Positions 25,245 through 27,083 of a DNA stretch of 27,083 nucleotides are shown in pieces (positions within the stretch are counted from its first letter, which is position 1; every line of letters begins with the position of its first letter). This DNA is from Methanobrevibacter sp. (GTDB lineage Archaea > Methanobacteriota > Methanobacteria > Methanobacteriales > Methanobacteriaceae), in the NCBI GenBank assembly GCA_009776495.1, contig WRNS01000001.1:1-27083 (forward strand), given 5' to 3'. The notes below the pieces were generated by a model. That model made no database searches and was not told where the DNA came from. It saw only the letters and a program-made list of their open reading frames with translations. The translations under genes and the position numbers were made by a program.

Positions 25245-25647
25245 ATGGATGATGATGAACACTTAGAAAAGCTTGTTGAAGAAGAGTTTGGAAAGTTTAA
25301 CTATCATAAAATAATGAGAGAGGTCTTTGACTCCATAGAGCTTAAAGATGACAATCCCAATCTTAGAAAAAAGTTTACATTATTATTGATGCTTGTTTAG
25401 ATAAAGAGGCATATAAAATTTATCAACAACTTGATCTTATAATGGTTGATAAAGTTTTTGATAGAATAAATGAGGTAAATAGCTTTAAAATTGGTTATAA
25501 ATTAGGTAGACTAAAAACTACTGCTGATTATGGTTCAAATTAAAATTAATTCATGATTTAAAAAAATTAGAGAGTGATAATGAAAAAATTGCTGAATATA
25601 CTGATATTTCACTTGAAGAAATTGAAAATATAAAGGGGAATATTTAA
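25245..25647 (+). pseudogene. Frameshifted hypothetical gene
   Basis: Three consecutive frames appear to be one broken gene of about 130 codons. ATG 25245 runs to TAG 25400 (51 aa, DDDEHLEKLVEEEFGKF). From about 25370 the adjacent frame reads KVYIIIDACLDKEAYKIY on to TAA 25541 (VFDRINEVNSFKIGYKLG). A third frame continues LIHDLKKLESDNEKIAEY to TAA 25645-25647. The first shift falls in an A-run at 25366-25371. Each piece has ordinary protein composition. Family not recognised. Either decay or sequencing error could explain the two shifts. Confidence 0.55.
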
Positions 25648-25731
25648 AATTATTATTAAAAACTTATCAACTATTTCTAATTGTTAAAATTTTAACTAGG
25701 AGATAATTATTTTTAAGAGTAAATTAAGGAG

Positions 25732-26904
25732 GTGTTGGATATAGAGGAAATAATAAAATTAATCTTTAAAGCAGCTAGCCTAAGGAGATGGAATGATCAT
25801 ATTAGTCCAATTGAATTGGTGGAACTAGATAAACAAGCTCATAAGATGGTGATTGTATACACAATAGCTAAAATTCAAGAAGAAAATGAGGAAATTGATT
25901 GGGTTAAGCTAATTGAAAAATTCTTGTTTGAATTGTTTTATAGATTAGAATTAACCGATTTAAAACCTCAAATATTTCATGAAATGGTGAAAGAAAGAAA
26001 GGATGATCTGGATAAGTTTGTCTTGGATAACATAGCTTCTACCTTAGCTAATTTCAATAAAAGATTTTTTGAAAAATTTGAAAATTATATCCAAACAGAA
26101 GAGGAATGTATAGAGGATAGAATAATAGCTTCTGCACATTTTTTAGCTACAGATTGGGAATTTAATTTAATTTATCCTTCAAATTCTATGATTTATGGAA
26201 TTGATAAAACAAAAGATAGTATTGAAGAAAGAATAGAGGAACACTATGACTTATGGGGTGTAAAAGAACTCTTACTAAATAAAAAGATTTATGGTTTTGT
26301 GGACTTGTGTGGTCAGCTAAGATTTCAAAAAAGATGGTCCCATATTCCTCGTGTTCCTGAAACTTCTGTTTTAGGTCATATGTTAATGGTTGCTGTGATT
26401 AGCTATTTTTTAACCATCAACACATTAGAAAATCCCTCAAAGAAAAGAATTTATAATAACTTTTTTGCAGGATTATTCCATGATTTACCTGAAGTTTTGA
26501 CAAAAGATATCATATCCCCTATTAAAAAATCAGTTGGAGGGTTAAATGATTTAATAGGCAATTACGAGGAAAAAATGATGGAACAAGAGATTGAACCCTT
26601 AATTCCAAAATGGTATAATGAAATGTCTTTTTTAACCAAGGATGAATTTGAAAATAAAATTGTTAAAAATGGGAAGATAATTAAAAATATTCCATATGAA
26701 GAAATGGATAGCTATAATGAGGATAAATTTTCACCAGTGGATGGTGAGATAGTTGATTTTGCTGATAAATTATCAGCCCTCAGAGAAGCTACTGCTTCAG
26801 TTAAACATGGTTTAAAATCAGATGATCTTGAAGAAGCTATTAAAAATATTAAAGATGAGCTACTTTTAAAAAATAAGTTTGGTGTGAATATTGATAAAGT
26901 ATGA
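25732..26904 (+). CDS. YfbR-like HD hydrolase with two tandem HD domains
   Basis: 390-aa protein whose C-terminal half matches YfbR-type 5'-deoxynucleotidases. It shows RFQKRWSHIPRVPETS, then H216 (LGHMLMVAV), the HD pair H250-D251 (GLFHDLPEVLTKDIISP) and late acidic D342/D345 (DFADKLSA). This gives the metal-binding set H..HD..D. The N-terminal half repeats the plan in weakened form: RRWNDHISPIELVE, QAHKM, RLELTDLKPQ, RIIASAHFLATDWEF. It is probably a non-catalytic duplicate. The predicted activity is hydrolysis of deoxynucleoside monophosphates or related nucleotides; a link to defence is possible but unproven. The start is uncertain: GTG 25732 overlaps the Shine-Dalgarno AAGGAGGT, and TTG 25735 is the alternative. 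Confidence 0.8.
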   Translation: MLDIEEIIKLIFKAASLRRWNDHISPIELVELDKQAHKMVIVYTIAKIQEENEEIDWVKLIEKFLFELFYRLELTDLKPQIFHEMVKERKDDLDKFVLDNIASTLANFNKRFFEKFENYIQTEEECIEDRIIASAHFLATDWEFNLIYPSNSMIYGIDKTKDSIEERIEEHYDLWGVKELLLNKKIYGFVDLCGQLRFQKRWSHIPRVPETSVLGHMLMVAVISYFLTINTLENPSKKRIYNNFFAGLFHDLPEVLTKDIISPIKKSVGGLNDLIGNYEEKMMEQEIEPLIPKWYNEMSFLTKDEFENKIVKNGKIIKNIPYEEMDSYNEDKFSPVDGEIVDFADKLSALREATASVKHGLKSDDLEEAIKNIKDELLLKNKFGVNIDKV

Positions 26905-26989
26905 TAATTTCTTGAAAAAGATAAAGCTATTGATAATCATATTTTTTTATTCAATTAATTAGATTGATTCATTTTTTAATTTTTTATAT

Positions 26990-27083
26990 TTTTAAATTTA
27001 TTTTAGATAATATTTTTTATTTTTATAATTTTTTTTATTTTTAATTTATTTTAGAAAATATTTTTAATTTTTTATATTTTTTA
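26990..27083 (+). repeat. T-rich imperfect tandem repeat at the window end
   Basis: TTTTAGATAATATTTTT at 27001-27017 recurs as TTTTAGAAAATATTTTT at 27049-27065, a period of 48. The dense T runs would act as a transcription terminator for the HD gene in an archaeon. No coding sequence is seen from 26905 to the end. Confidence 0.5.

Overview
The window is very AT-rich, about 75-80% A+T by eye. Many genes have TATA-like boxes upstream, several lack a Shine-Dalgarno site, AGA and AUA codons dominate, and UGA acts as a stop. With the protein families present, this suggests a Methanobacteriales archaeon of the Methanobrevibacter or Methanosphaera kind. There is no rRNA or other phylogenetic marker here, so this assignment is inference.

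Positions 150-19440 hold a type 1-like BREX phage-defence locus: brxA, brxB, brxC, a tyrosine recombinase, pglX on the minus strand, a second startless pglX C-terminal cassette on the plus strand, an AbrB/PIN toxin-antitoxin pair, pglZ and a giant brxL. A TelA-family gene follows brxL.

The main result is that pglX looks like an invertible specificity switch. A 15-bp inverted repeat (CTAGATGTTAAAAAT) lies inside pglX (8562-8576) and at the exact upstream edge of homology of the silent cassette (9962-9976). It keeps the same reading frame in both places. Inverting the ~1.4 kb between the copies, which carries the promoter and N-terminal half of pglX, would fuse that half in frame to the other C-terminal half (NPPY motif, target-recognition region and C-terminus). 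The recombinase gene beside it is the obvious candidate driver. Its own 5' end appears frameshifted in a run of seven A.

The second result is an unusual BrxL of 1210 aa. Its N-terminus carries a DUF4145-like domain, a domain with a GRNKPYFSKD motif and a winged helix resembling the C-terminal domain of DpnI/Dam-replacing proteins. The BrxL AAA+ core follows. The usual C-terminal Lon-protease-like domain is not visible and is replaced by a helical segment resembling XpaC/TelA-partner proteins, and a TelA gene follows directly.

From 20.8 kb on there is an accessory region. It contains a small antitoxin-like ORF, a probable structured ncRNA with its own TATA box (21061-21135), an AAA/DUF4143 ATPase flanked by two arrays of the same 23-bp repeat, a proteasome-beta-like Ntn-hydrolase, several small ORFs, a frameshifted gene and a protein with two tandem YfbR-like HD domains. 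The last 180 bases are T-rich, non-coding and imperfectly repeated.
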